NCBI RefSeq assembly: GCF_963678635.1
Contig: NC_087062.1
Coordinates: 39,077,330-39,141,329, forward strand
Length of the DNA stretch: 64,000 nt
Reading direction: 5' to 3'
Source: Symsagittifera roscoffensis
Taxonomy: Eukaryota > Xenacoelomorpha > Acoela > Convolutidae
Shown here: one piece after another, positions 47,887 to 59,844 of the stretch
Position numbering within the stretch: the first letter of the stretch is position 1
Layout of the letters: each line of letters opens with the position of its first letter
Made by a program: the position numbers and the translations under genes
The notes under the pieces: model-generated
Told to the model about the DNA's origin: nothing
What the model saw: only the letters and a program-made list of their open reading frames with translations
Database searches by the model: none

Positions 47887-48261
47887 AAATGTTACTGCAA
47901 AACAATCGATTTTAGATATTTTCTAGATTCAGGTGCTTTTGGAGACTTGGAACTCTTTCTAGACAGACTTTTGTGGATTTTTGCATAACAAATTTGATTT
48001 CGGTTTACTTCAGCTCTGCAAAAATTTATTGTTTTTTAAGCGTTTTCATTAATCATTAATCAACGTTATCTGGCATCTGATGATTTTTTGAATAACTTCT
48101 TTGATTGATTTTCAACAAGCTGAAATGTTAAGGACTAGTTTTTGCAGAGCAATATTTTCCTAAAAGAGGAAACTGTTTTATATTTACTTCTGTAAATATT
48201 GTTTTGCTTAATTGTCTCTGGAATGAGGTTTCTTAAAGTTTTTAGTTTTTCCAGCGGCTGC

Positions 48262-48333
48262 CGTCCAGACCAGGATTCCAGCCCGGGTTGTAGCGGTCAC
48301 CACGCAATGTCCTAACCACTAGACAATCTGGAC
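48262..48333 (-). pseudogene. tRNA-His-like, broken B box
   Basis: Duplicate of 45430 with loop TGGTGAC. Confidence 0.7.
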
Positions 48334-48707
48334 CAATTGTATTGCAAAAAAAATCGACTTTAGACCTTTTCTAAGCTGATGTGCTTTTGACGACTTGTAA
48401 CTCTTTTTAGACAGACTTTTATTGATTTTTGCTTTCCAAGTTTGTTTTTAGTTTACTTCAGCTCTGCAACATTTTCTCGTGTTTAAGCGTTTTCTTCAAT
48501 CCTTAATCAGATTTTTGGCGTCTCATGATTTGCTTTAAAACTTTTTTGGTTGATTTCCAATAAGCTGAAATGTTAAGGACTAATTTTTGCAGAGTAATAA
48601 TTTCCTAAAAGAGGAAACTGTTTTATAATTTTTCTGTAAATATTGTTTTGTTTAATTGTCTCTGGAATGAGGTTTTGTAAACTTCGTAGTTTTTTCCCAA
48701 CAGCTGC

Positions 48708-48779
48708 TGTCCAGACCAGGTTTCGACCCTGGGTTGTTTCGGATTCAATGCATTGTCATAACCACTAGATGATCTGAAC
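48708..48779 (-). pseudogene. tRNA-like with anticodon GAA
   Basis: Duplicate of 45877, here with loop TTGAATC. Confidence 0.7.
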
Positions 48780-49227
48780 CAACTGTACTGCATCGCAGTC
48801 GATTTCCAGATATTTTCCTTATTTTCGAATATGGTGCTTTTGGTGACTTATAACGCTTTCTAGACAGTGTTTTGTTGATTAAGGCTTGACAAATTTGTTT
48901 CCTAGTTTCTTCCGCTTTGCAAATTTTTGTTTTTTAGCTTGTTCCGCTGTATACTCTATAGTAATTCACGAAATGGACCAATTGCAAATGATTAGAATCA
49001 ATTTTGGCATCAATCTTAAATCGGAATTATTTGGCGTCCTATGATTCTTTCGAACATTTATTTGGTTGTTTTCTGATGAGCTAAAAAGCTAAGGATAAGT
49101 TATTGTAAAACATTTTTTTCTATAAGAGAAAACTTTTCGTTTTTTTCTCCATCTGTAAAGTAATTCTTGTTAGAAATGTCTCTGAAAAAAGGTTTTGTAA
49201 ACTTTTTAGTTTTTTTTCAACAGCTGC

Positions 49228-49299
49228 TGTCCAGACCAGGATTCGACCCTGGGTTGTTTTGGATACAATGCATTGTCCTAACCACTAGATGATCTGAAC
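49228..49299 (-). pseudogene. tRNA-like with anticodon GTA
   Basis: Duplicate of 46397, with CAAAA for CGAAA. Confidence 0.7.
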
Positions 49300-49740
49300 C
49301 AACTGTACTGCATCGCAGTCGATTTTCAGATCTTTTCCATTTTTTTTAGAATCAGGTGCTTTTGGTAACTTATAACGCTTTCTAGACAGTGTTTTGTTGA
49401 TAAAGTCTTGACAAATTTGTTTCCGAGTTCCTTCCGCTCTGCTAATTTTTCTGTTTTTTAGCCTTTCCGCTGCATATTCTATTCTATTACACGACATGGA
49501 CCAGTTACAAATGATTAGAATCAATCTTAAATCGGAACTATTTGACGTCCTATGATTCTTTTGAACATTTATTTGATTGATTTCTGATGAGCTAAAAAGC
49601 AAAGGATAAGTTATCGTAAAACATTTTTTTCTATAAGAGAAAACTCTTCGTTTTTTTCTACATCTGTAAAGTAATTCTTGGTAGAAATGTATTTGTTAAA
49701 AGGTTTTGTAAACTTTTTAGTTTTTTTTTCCAGCAGCTGC

Positions 49741-49812
49741 TGTCCAGACCAGGATTCGGCCCTGGGTTGTTGCGGCCACAACGCAGTGTCCTAACCACTA
49801 GACGATCTGGAA
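49741..49812 (-). pseudogene. tRNA-His(GTG)-like, minus strand
   Basis: Duplicate of 46921, identical body. Confidence 0.62.
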
Positions 49813-50187
49813 AAATGTTACTGCAAAACAATCGATTTTAGATATTTTCTAGATTCAGGTGCTTTTGGAGTTTTGGAACTCTTTCTAGACAGACTTTTGT
49901 GGATTTTTGCTTAACAAATTTGATTTCGGTTTAGTTCAGCTCTGCAAAAATTTACTGTTCTTTTAGCGTTTTCCGTAATCATTAATCAAGGTTATCTGGC
50001 ATCTGATGATTTTTTGAATAACTTCTTTGATTGATTTTCAATAAGCTGAAATGTTAAGGACTAGTTTTTGCAGAGCAATATTTTCCTAAAAGAGGAAACT
50101 GTTTTATATTTACTTCTGTAAATATTGTTTTGCTCAATTGTCTCTGGAATGAGGTTTTTTAAAGTTTTTAGTTTTTCCAGCGGCTGC

Positions 50188-50259
50188 CGTCCAGACCAGG
50201 ATTCCAGCCCGGGTTGTAGCGGTCACAACGCAATGTCCTAATCACTAGACGATCTGGAC
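50188..50259 (-). pseudogene. tRNA-His-like, broken B box
   Basis: Duplicate of 47368, identical body. Confidence 0.68.
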
Positions 50260-50637
50260 CAATTGTATTGCAAAAAAATTGACTTAAGACCTTTTCTAAG
50301 CTGAGGTGCTTTTGACGACTTGTAACGCTTTTTAGACAGACTTTTATCGATTTTTGCTTTCCAAGTTTGTTTTTAGTTTACTTCAGCTCTGCAACATTTT
50401 CTCGTGTTTTAGCGTTTTTTTTTTCATTCCTTAATCAGATTTTTGGCGTCTCATGATTTTCTTTAAAACTTTTTTGATTGTTTTCGAATAAGCTGAAATG
50501 TTAAGGACTAATTTTTGCAGAGTAATTTTTTCCTAAAAGAGGAAACTGTTTTATATTTACTTCTGTAAATATTGTTTTGTTTAATTGTCTCTGGAATGAG
50601 GTTTTGTAATTTTTGTAGTTTTTTTCCCAACAGCTGC

Positions 50638-50709
50638 TGTCCAGACCAGGATTTGACTCTGGGTTCTTTCGGATACAATGCATTGTCATAACCACTAGAT
50701 GATTTGAAC
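50638..50709 (-). pseudogene. tRNA-like with anticodon GTA
   Basis: Loop TTGTATC, B box GAGTCAAATCC, acceptor GTTCAAA. Strongly decayed. Confidence 0.72.
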
Positions 50710-51161
50710 CAACTGTACTGCATCGCAGTCGATTTCCAGATATTTTCCATTTTTTTTAGAATATGGTGCTTTTGGTGACTTATAACGCTTTCTAGACAGT
50801 GTTTTGTTGATTAAGGCTTGACAAATTTGTTTCCTAGTTTCTTCCGCTTTGCAAATTTTTCTGTTTTTAGCATGTTCTGCTGCATACTCTATAGTACTAC
50901 ACGACATGGACCAATTGCAAATGATTAGAATCAATTTTGGCATCAATCTTAAATCGGAATTATTTGACGTCCTATGATTCTTTTAAACATTTATTTGATT
51001 GATTTCTGATGAGCTAAAAAGCTCAGGATAAGTTATTGTAAAATTATTTTTTTTCTAAAAGAGAAAACTCTTCATTTTTTCTACATCTGTAAAGTAATTC
51101 TTGGTAGAAACGTATCTGATAAAAGTGTTGTAAACTTTTTAGTTTTTTTTCCAGCAGCTGC

Positions 51162-51233
51162 CGTCCTGACCAGGATTCGACCCTGGCTTATTGCGGCCAC
51201 AATGCAATGTCCTAACCTCTAGACGATCTGGAA
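51162..51233 (-). pseudogene. tRNA-His(GTG)-like, minus strand
   Basis: TTGCA/CGCAA stem, T stem GCCAGG-type shift, acceptor 3' strand TCAGGAC, discriminator G. Confidence 0.65.
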
Positions 51234-51565
51234 AGCTTAAAGTACAAAACAATCGATTTTAGATCTTTTCTAGATCAGGTGCTTTTAGCTACTTGTATTT
51301 CTTTCTAGACTTGTATTTCTTCCGAGTCTTTTGTGGGTTTATGCTTAGCAAATTCGTTTTTATTTTACTTCAAATCTGATTTTTTGGCGTCTAATGATTT
51401 TTCTTAAAATTTTTTTTGATTGATTTCCAATAAGCTGAAATGTTAAGGACTTGTTTTTGCAGATCAATAAGAGGAAACTGTGTTATATTTACTTCTGTAA
51501 ATCTTGTTTTGGTTAATTGTTTCTGGAAAGAGGTTTTTTGAAAGTTTTAGTTTTTCCAGCGGCTG

Positions 51566-51637
51566 CGTCCAGGCCAGGAATCCAGCCGGGGTTGTAGTGG
51601 TCCCAACGCAATGTCCTAACCACTAGACGATCTTGAC
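51566..51637 (-). pseudogene. tRNA-like with GGG loop
   Basis: Loop TTGGGAC. B box GGCTGGATTCC, T stem disrupted. Confidence 0.7.
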
Positions 51638-51978
51638 CAATTGTATATCAAAACCATCGATCTTAGGTGACTTGTAACTCTTTTTAGACAGACTTTTGTC
51701 GATTTTTGCTTTCCAAGTTTGGTTTTAGTTTACTTCAGCTCTGAAAATTTTTCTCGTGTTTCAGCGTTTTTGCCAATCGTTAATCAGGATTTTGTGGCGT
51801 CTCATGATTTTTTGGAAAGCTTCTTCGATTGATTTTCAATAAGCGAAAATGTTAAGAATTAGTTTTTGCAGAGCAATGGTTTACTAAAAGAGAAACTGTT
51901 TTATATTTACTTCTGGAAATATTGTTTTGTTTAATTGTTTCTGGAATTAGGTTTTTCAATTTTTTTTCCAGCAGCTGC

Positions 51979-52050
51979 TGTCCAGACCAGGATTCTAACC
52001 TGCGTTGTTGCGGCCACAGCGCAATGTCCTAACCACTAGACGATCTTGAT
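51979..52050 (-). pseudogene. tRNA-His(GTG)-like, minus strand
   Basis: Loop CTGTGGC, B box GGTTAGAATCC, 5' acceptor GATCAAGA. Confidence 0.62.
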
Positions 52051-52421
52051 CAATTGTATTGCAAAATCATCGATATCAGATCTCTTCTAGACTCAGGTGC
52101 TTTTGGTGACTTGTAACTCTTTTTAGACAGACTTTTGTCGATTTTTGTTTTCCAAGTTTGTTTTTAGTTTACTTCGGCTCTTCAAAATTTTCTCGTGTTT
52201 TAGCGTTTTCATCAATCTTTAAATAGAATTTTTGGCGTCTCATGATTCTTTTGAAAACTTTTTTGATTGATTTTCAATAAGCTAAAATGTTAAGAATCAG
52301 TTTTTGCAGAGCAATTTTTTCCTTAAAGAGGAAACTTTTATATTTTTTTTCTGTAAATATTATTTTGTTTAATTGTCTCTGGAATTAGGTTTTTAAATTT
52401 TTAGTTTTTTCCAGCAGCTGC

Positions 52422-52493
52422 TGTCCAGACCAGGATTCTAACCTGGGTTGCTGCGGCCACAACGCAATGTCCTAACCACTAGACGATCTTGAC
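52422..52493 (-). pseudogene. last tRNA-His(GTG)-like copy
   Basis: Anticodon arm TTGCG/CGCAG, B box GGTTAGAATCC, one acceptor mismatch (GTCAAGA). Array homology ends about 170 bp to the right. Confidence 0.6.
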
Positions 52494-53111
52494 CAATTGT
52501 ATTGCAAAACCATCGATCTTAGATCTTTTCTAAACTCAGGTGCTTTTGGTGACTTGTAACTTTTTTTAGACAGAGTTTTGTCGATTTTTGCTTTCCAAGT
52601 TTGTTTTTAGTTTACTTCAGCTCTGAAAGTTTTTCCCTTGTTTCAGCGTTTTCATTAATTTTTCACAAAAGGACAAAAACGTGACTTCCAGGGTTAGATT
52701 TTTAATAAAGCTTCGATGAATTTTTTCTTTGTTGACTATTTAATTTTTTAGCGAACTACCAAACCTAAGTCACAAATTTTATTGCTGGCACAAATTAAAG
52801 CTTATTGATAGCATGTTCTTTAACATTTGAATAAAAGTCAGTTAGCGCAGTTGATGCGTTTTAACTTCATCAAATGATTTGAAAACAAATCTATTTGTTT
52901 CAAACAACATAAAAAACTCGATTTCAAAAGTTTTCCAACTGAATATATCTCGCAGTTTTTTTAAACATAAGGTTGCTTTATGCTTTACAATTTATAACAT
53001 GATAATTAGTAGGGATGCCTTGAGTTTGTTATTTTCCAAACTATTACTTGTAAAGTTTGTTAGCATGTGTAGCTGCCTCATTTTTGACTTTTGTTTGCTT
53101 GTTGTTAAGCA

Positions 53112-53185
53112 GCGTTCGTGGCCGAGAGGGCAGGGCGTGAGACTCCAATTTTCGAGGTCACTCTCGAAGCCCATACGTAGCAAAG
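53112..53185 (+). repeat. tRNA-related, SINE-like fragment
   Basis: TCGTGGCCGAGAGGGCAGGG resembles the D arm and A box of a Ser/Leu-type tRNA, and TCTCGAAGCCC about 45 nt later is a weak B box. No acceptor stem closes, so it may be a decayed SINE head or chance. Confidence 0.3.
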
Positions 53186-53390
53186 TCTTACTACTGCGAG
53201 ACTCATTTCCATCTTTTCTTATTTCACTTATGTGAAGCTGCTTTTATCGTGTTCTCGCTAAAATTTTGATTTGCTTCGCGGAAATTTTCATTCAATTAGC
53301 TAACTTGCAAAGCTGTAGTTTTTCTTGATACTCATTTTGAGCATCAACTGAATTTTTCTACTGACGATCGTAAATTTTCACATCTTCTGC

Positions 53391-53444
53391 AGCCGTGGCT
53401 CTTAACATGAGAGCTGTATGTTCGAATCCCACTTCAGTCACGGT
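53391..53444 (+). repeat. tRNA-related, SINE-like fragment
   Basis: GTTCGAATCCC is a perfect B box, and cgtggc/gtcacg nearly pairs across 51 nt. That is too short for a tRNA because the middle is missing. It is followed by a GC-richer stretch to about 53530 that could be a SINE body. Confidence 0.35.
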
Positions 53445-54570
53445 TGGAAGGGCTCAAGTGTCGTCTGCCTCCTCAATGAGCGACCCGCTACGGCGAAAAA
53501 GATGGAATCCCCATTCCACTATGTTTGGTTCTGCTTTGAATAGGATCGAGAGCTATAAAAAAACAGCTTCTGTTGGTAATTTTAAATAACCGGCGTCAAA
53601 AAAATTCAGAACAACTATCAATCCTTAGACCATTAATCATCATCGGTTGACCTACTGTCATTTTGATTCGCTTAATTCATTCTTGATCAACGTAAACCCT
53701 GTGGCAATTTCTCTGCAGTAGAAGGTGAGGCTCTTGTTCTAAAATGATGGCGCGTAATTAAATCACGTTCGTATTGTGATCACTTAACAATGAGAATCTA
53801 TTTATACACCAGCCGCTGGGTTATTTTTTTTCTAAAAATTGTGAGTGAATTGTGTTTCTAAGAATGACCTCTTCAACATGGCGGGGCGCATCATATGCTG
53901 AAGATGTTTTCAATGTGGTAGATCAAGTCATATCACACTTCGCTTAATTTCCGTTTGAAATCGAGCCGCAGCAAAATGACTTATTGCATATCTTTGAATT
54001 CGAGCCACGGCAAATTGACTCATTTCAAATTTGGAAACAATGTGTTTGGAAACAATGTTAGCCATTTCACAAGATAATGATTGTGTGGGTTTCATGAAAA
54101 AATGATTTGTTCCGAACCCCTTTCTGCTTTTGACTTGAATTCGGCGCATCTCGCATTTAGCCGTAAATTTACACTAAAATACGACAACTTTGAGTTTTGC
54201 GGCAGAAAACAACCTGGTATAGATGTTAAAGATTTTTAATAGAAAGAACCTAGCTAAAGCTTTTAACAGATTGGAGTCAACATGAGTCTCGTCATGTCTA
54301 CATGAGTCAAGCTCAAAGAAGAAATATTCAAAAATATATAAACTGTCCATATAAACCTTTCCATTTTTTTGTCAATGTTGAAGCTCAAAATGATGGAAAA
54401 CTGACCAAAATAGATGATTCGAACCGAGATATTCCATTTAAATCCTCTTTGCTTAATAATTTAGCGTTACTTATTTTATCGTAACTAAATTTTCCAATTT
54501 TTTTATTTTTTTTTTCAAGATGTCCAGACTTCTCAATTATATTACGTATGTATAGGTGGTTTAATGATGA

Positions 54571-55161
<591 letters not shown>

Positions 55162-55311
55162 GTTTGCAAGTGGTGCTAAATGCGATTGTGAAGGCGATGG
55201 TGCCTCTGCTGCACATCGCTCTCCTAGTAGTCTTCGTCATCATCATCTACGCCATCATCGGACTGGAGATGTTCGCTGGCAAACTGCACAGCACATGCTT
55301 CTACCCCGATG
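55162..55311 (+). CDS. Cav1: Cav1-type calcium channel, exon with S4-S5 linker and IS5
   Basis: 150-bp exon after the acceptor tgtgtag, ending before gtcagt. It encodes [20 protein letters not shown] (S4-S5 linker and start of S5), the hydrophobic IS5 run [18 protein letters not shown], and the first part of the extracellular turret with the conserved Cys of HSTC. It opens with 2 bases of the split Ser codon and leaves 1 base (G) for the next exon. Its GC-rich sequence contrasts sharply with the AT-rich introns. Confidence 0.95.
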
Positions 55312-55380
55312 GTCAGTCTCAGATTTTTTTCAAACTAAGTCCACTCCAAATTAACTAATGATTTATTTTAAGGCGGATCT

Positions 55381-55529
55381 AAGTTTAGAACCAAGTTTAT
55401 ATCCCCCTTAAGATCAGTTTGGAATGATTTTAGACCAAGACAATTTACTACTAAGCTTCGAGCATTTGAAAGTCAAAGTAAATGAATAAATATATAATGA
55501 TTTTTGACGTAGTGAAAAGACCTATTGGT
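55381..55529 (+). repeat. intronic direct repeat, copy 1
   Basis: Shares gaaccaagtttatatccccc, taga ccaaga, cgagcatttgaaa and gacctattggt, in the same order and spacing, with 56348-56503. Similarity is obvious by eye despite indels. Confidence 0.8.
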
Positions 55530-56347
55530 TTTATTATCTTTATTGGTTTTATTATCTTAATTTCAGCTTTTTAAATTTTATTTTGATATATTTTGTTCAC
55601 GCTCAAATATGATTTTTCGCAGCTTGGTTTTTAATTTCTTTCAACGTCGATGAACGTAGTAAATACTTTCAAAGGTCGTGATGATTTTTGTTGTTTTTTT
55701 TGTGTCACAAAAAAATCGTAAAACTTGTTCACGCGCAACTTTGCTTTTCCACAGTTTGATTTTGATTTCTTTTTAAATTCAGTTTATTTCATTTATTCAA
55801 AAGAAAGCAAACTCAATTATTGAACAGATAAAGTGTCGAAATCACCAAAAATGTGATCACCTTCTAATTTTGAATTTTTAGATTTCCCAGCGGAATGATT
55901 ATTTTAACTATTGATCCAGTTCTCGCAAATGGAGTGATTTTATCCAAAAATTGTTGATCATGATTTTTTAAATACAACGAGCTTTAAAGCCATATTTTTT
56001 TTGATTTTGAAAGTTGAATTTAAAAAAAAAAACTAGCCATTTTTTGTCTTCTTGCGTTCATTTACTCTATTCCAACTTTCTGTTGGCTATGTTTAAGTTC
56101 AATCGAAATATTTTGCTAAAAGGGAAGCAAATTACGCTCTCCAATTCCGAAAGTTCAAATGGCGCAAAAATTTAAATGGATTTTTTTTCAAAAATGTATT
56201 AATAGCTCTGTGATACCCCGGCGAAAAAAAAACACCTATTGATCCAGTTTTCTCGAACTGCGGTAGTTTTATAAAGAAAAACGTAATATTTTAGTTTTGC
56301 GTACCTCTATGTGCAAACTAGTCGCTTCTGATTGGCTGAAAGTTCCA

Positions 56348-56503
56348 AGTTAGAACCAAGTTTATATCCCCCTTAAGTTCCCTTTGGAATGCTTTTTTAG
56401 ACCAAGACGTTTTTGCTACTAAGCATCGAGCATTTGAAAATTACAATAAATGGATAAAATTATAATGATTACTAATACTGACGTAGTGGAGAGACCTATT
56501 GGT
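56348..56503 (+). repeat. intronic direct repeat, copy 2
   Basis: Second copy, 967 bp downstream of the first. Between the copies, shorter similar stretches also recur (ttgttcacgc at about 55596 and 55722; tattgatccagtt at about 55909 and 56239). This suggests an old tandem duplication of several hundred bp or remnants of a repeated element. Confidence 0.8.
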
Positions 56504-59500
56504 CGTGTTGATTTTCTTATCGTTTTTTATTAGCTAATCGTTTTTAATATATAAAATTTTTTATCATTTAAGATCATTGCCATTTAACATGCGATTTTTC
56601 TTTTTTGAGAAAACTCTTGGTTTTTGTGTTTTCGGGAATTAAAAAAACAAAACTTTCTGCGGAACTCTTCAAGTTTTGAATTGCCGTTCATGGAAATATT
56701 GCTGGTCATACAATTTTTGTTGAAGTCTGTATCAAAGAGGTTTTATACAACTTTCTGTATGCATGGAATTACATGGCAAGAAGTTTTTTTGATCATCGCC
56801 GTCACCTGCTATTGGCTGTTAGTTGAAGTGTAAACCGTACAAAGCAGCTTGAATAGTTGGCTCAAGCAAGAACTCGGAGGATGGTGTCTAAAGTCGGTTG
56901 TTTTTGTTTAGCAGTTTTTTAAGCTTTTTTTCTGGCACCTGCAATCGAAATGTTGTCGCAAGTTTGCTTGACTTCAAGTTTAAGAATTTTCATCGGAACA
57001 AATAACAAAGTTTTTCATGTATTATGCCATACTGATTCAACTCCTGTAGAGCGCTGCCGCGTTCGAATAATTTGCTCTCCAGATTTCTTTGAACTTCTTT
57101 TGAGCACTTCTTTTGAGCACTTCAAGTTTTATTAGAACATATATACAAGTTTTTGCTAATGTTTCGAGCTAACTTTGAAGTTGTTTGACTTCAAAGTAAG
57201 TATCCCGAGGGCATCATTTTTTGCTGCGTTGACATTCTTTGAGCACTGCCTGAATAAATTTCTCCGAAATTGCTCAGTAGCTATCATAAATAAGCTTTTT
57301 CTTTGTGACTTAGAACCTTCATACACTTTTCATTCCAGTGATCTACATTTCAAAACATTTTTACGACTTGATTTAGACAACCTATGAGATAAGTAGAAAA
57401 TAATTACAAAAAATGGATTAAATAACCCGTTCATGATAAATTTTAGCTCTTAAGAATGTTCCATTCAAAAATGATATCACAAAAAAAGGTTCCCGTTTTT
57501 CATCCTTGTTGGTAGGCAGTATGTGTCGTCACATATAGGACAAATCTTGTGAACTTTGGATGAAACGCAACGTGACTTGTGGATAATACCATCGCTTTAC
57601 AAGTTGCCTTACGCGCCATTGATTTCCAATTAATCAATGCGCATCGCTTGTCCTTTGGTCTCAGGCTTGTATCATTTGGTCGGCATTGTAACGAAATACA
57701 TCTCAAAATGAACTGTCTCGCTTTGTGCCTTTTTAATGTTCTGCGCCATTGACTCCTTTCACATTTTTTTCATCTTGGTGTAATAAATGTGGAATGCCCT
57801 GCATTGGGATTACTTTCACATGGTAAAGTACAGTTGTGGCCCGTGAAAAAGAGCAAGCAGTCATAAAACTATCCCCTTCTCGTTTCTGATTACCATGTAC
57901 AATGGAGTGGGACGGCTCAATAATGTTGAGAATGGGGATTAAAACGCCATTCAATATCCGCTCTCTTGTCCTCCAAAATAGCCCCTTTTATGATCACAAA
58001 TTACGGCTGGAGGGCCGAAGACGGAAAGACAAGGTGCTCGAAGTGAAGCACATATTGCGGGAGCTATCGAAGCCATATGAGAAATCGGAAATGTCAGAAT
58101 AGTTCTGACTCATTTTGCATTTTGATGCTGGATTTTATCAGAAATGGGACGTAGTTGTTAGCATAAACTGAGTGAAATTTTGAAAAAAATTATGGCTGAC
58201 ATTTTTTTGACTCAAATGATATGTTGTATTTCGTCAGAGATGCCTTAACTCTGGCTTTGATGGCTAAAAAAACTATTTTGCTATCTCTGCTAAAGCATTT
58301 TGGGAGACAATAACTGAACTTAACGTTTTTGATGATTTCTTCTGCTTTTTATGTAATTCGCATATTTAATGGGGCGTTGTCAATGTTATAAACCATATGC
58401 TGCCTCTATATTCTGTGCTTCAAACAGATTTGTAATGGTGGTTCTGACACTAAACGAATCCACATCGTGAACAGAACGTGAACTTTTTAAGTTTTCACGT
58501 GTTCCAATAAAAAAAATTGTAACCGAAATGATATTTTCTCCCGCCAGAGAATTTTGGAAAGCTATTTTAGGTTAGTTTTTTTTCATGCAAAAATAAGTAA
58601 TCGATAAATATATACCGCAGAGTTGAATGATGTATCTTATTACAACATATTCACTCATGATTGGAGTTCCAACATACTTAACTGGCTTTTTGTACGTTTG
58701 CGAGACCAAGTGTCTTTATATCGGAAACTAAATGTTTTTGCCTTCAACAAATTTTTTCGTGATTCTTATGTTTTTCAAATATTCGTCCAAATTCTTGTCG
58801 CCTTGTTTTTTGTCTGTTTTTCTTAAAGCCCAAATTTAACCTAGGGTTCTAACCATTGTATAACTAGAACAGTGCTTTTTTTCTTGATTATGGATTTTTG
58901 GTTCAGGCTTGTATCATGTTTAGTTTGCTGATGGTAAAAATATAGCAAGTCTTTTTTTGCTGGAAATGAATTTTTTTGTGTCTCATATTGCGCCACTGTA
59001 TATGCAAAAATATATTTTCCTGATGAAAGATATTAATTCAAACTTTTTTATAGCTTACTTTTATGCCGCTTTATGAAAGGTATGAACGGGGTTTTTTATG
59101 ATAAGTGTTTAAGTCATGAGATCAAACTTTGAATGATATTTGATTTGTGACTTTTTGAAAAGTTATGGTGGTTTGGAAATTCTCAAGCTGGCTGACCTGG
59201 GATAATTAACGCGCGATATATTGCGTTATATTAAAGCGTAAGCGGCGTAGTTCGGCTCAGAAACCTTTCCAGCTTGTTATGAGGCACGCTATTTGTAACT
59301 CTTAATACGCTGCAGGTCACAAAATACCTGACTTTTCATAAATTGAAAGGAGGAATGAATTTGAGAAAAAATCTAGTTGGAAAAAAATTTGGAAAAGACA
59401 ACAATTTTTTTTATTTTTTTTTTGATTTTTCATCAAGTGTTGAATTTCTCAAAAATGGGACTTTCCTTAGAATTTATGGAACAGTCGGAAAGTTCCAACC

Positions 59501-59784
59501 CTTGCCTTGGTACGAGCAGTTTTGCTTAACATGTGTATTTGATCCGTCTTGTTAACGAGTTTATTTCGTTTTTTGTTTATATTATGTTTCGATTTTTTGA
59601 TTTTCTCCAATCCAAATTTCTCCTCAACTTTGGTGTTTGGAGTAACAAGTGATCTGCAATTGTTGATAATCACCCATTGATATTTTCAAAATTTTCTTGT
59701 AAAATTATGAAAGTTTTTCAGTGGCTGCCTTCAAATCTGATTATCACTTCACTTATTTTGTTCTAGCTTGATTTCGTCAGTTGT

Positions 59785-59844
59785 AGCGCATCGATAGTGA
59801 TGGTGCCCGTCATATGATTGCGGGTTCGAATCCCACGTGCGCTG
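59785..59844 (+). repeat. tRNA-related, SINE-like fragment
   Basis: TAGCGCATCGATAG resembles an A box. GGGTTCGAATCCC is a perfect B box with pairing arms. AGCGCAT and GTGCGCT could close a 7-bp stem, but the span of 59 nt is about 13 nt short of a tRNA and no anticodon stem forms. Best read as a tRNA pseudogene or SINE head in the intron. Confidence 0.45.

Larger units (their letters stand above)
1..52660. repeat. tandem array of tRNA-His units
   Basis: One unit type repeats without interruption and reaches the left edge. Each unit has a 5' flank ending in ttgcagtacaattgg, a 72-nt His-type tRNA body, and a 3' flank with recognisable ccacatgccaaa, cttttaggaaaatactgctc and gccagaaaacc blocks. 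Start-to-start spacing is mostly 441-446 bp, or 541-545 bp where a hairpin is present. I located 111 full or nearly full bodies and 5 fragments: 80 on plus, 31 on minus. Homology stops near 52660, inside the flank of the last unit. Tandem tRNA arrays are known in other eukaryotes. Most copies here have mutations that break stems, so the array mixes probable genes with many relics. Confidence 0.95.
41248..52660 (-). repeat. long minus-strand block with 2.83-kb duplication
   Basis: Twenty-four diverged minus-strand units. The segment 44983-47814 recurs at 47815-50637 at an offset of about 2831 bp, falling to 2820 bp after a 12-nt deletion near 49523. Spacing is irregular (404-530 bp) because many units have indels in their 3' flank. 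Confidence 0.85.

Noticed and set aside
18-50946. Many short reading frames in the array (60-145 codons) with peptides such as SRPGFEPGLLRPQ or CGRNNPGSNPGLDSSF
   Set aside because: They are six-frame translations of the tRNA body and its flanks, repeated with the array in both directions. No start context, codon bias or conservation argues for protein.
1-52660. CRISPR-like array
   Set aside because: Repeated units are hundreds of bp long, contain a tRNA fold, and the spacers are themselves repeated. The window is eukaryotic.
1-52660. Tandem array of SINEs
   Set aside because: Units are head-to-tail and colinear, without poly-A tails or target-site duplications, and they share continuous flanks. 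Tandem duplication explains them better than retrotransposition. A SINE origin of the founder cannot be excluded.
1-52660. Mitochondrial tRNA-His or organelle-derived DNA
   Set aside because: The body has canonical D and T loops with both internal Pol III boxes, and no other mitochondrial gene is present.
53395-53589. 64-codon frame possibly extending the calcium channel upstream
   Set aside because: The peptide has no transmembrane segments and does not resemble IS1-IS3. It overlaps the tRNA-related fragment.
57902-58102. 66-codon reading frame within the intron
   Set aside because: No recognisable protein, no splice signals in phase with the channel exons, and composition similar to the surrounding intron.
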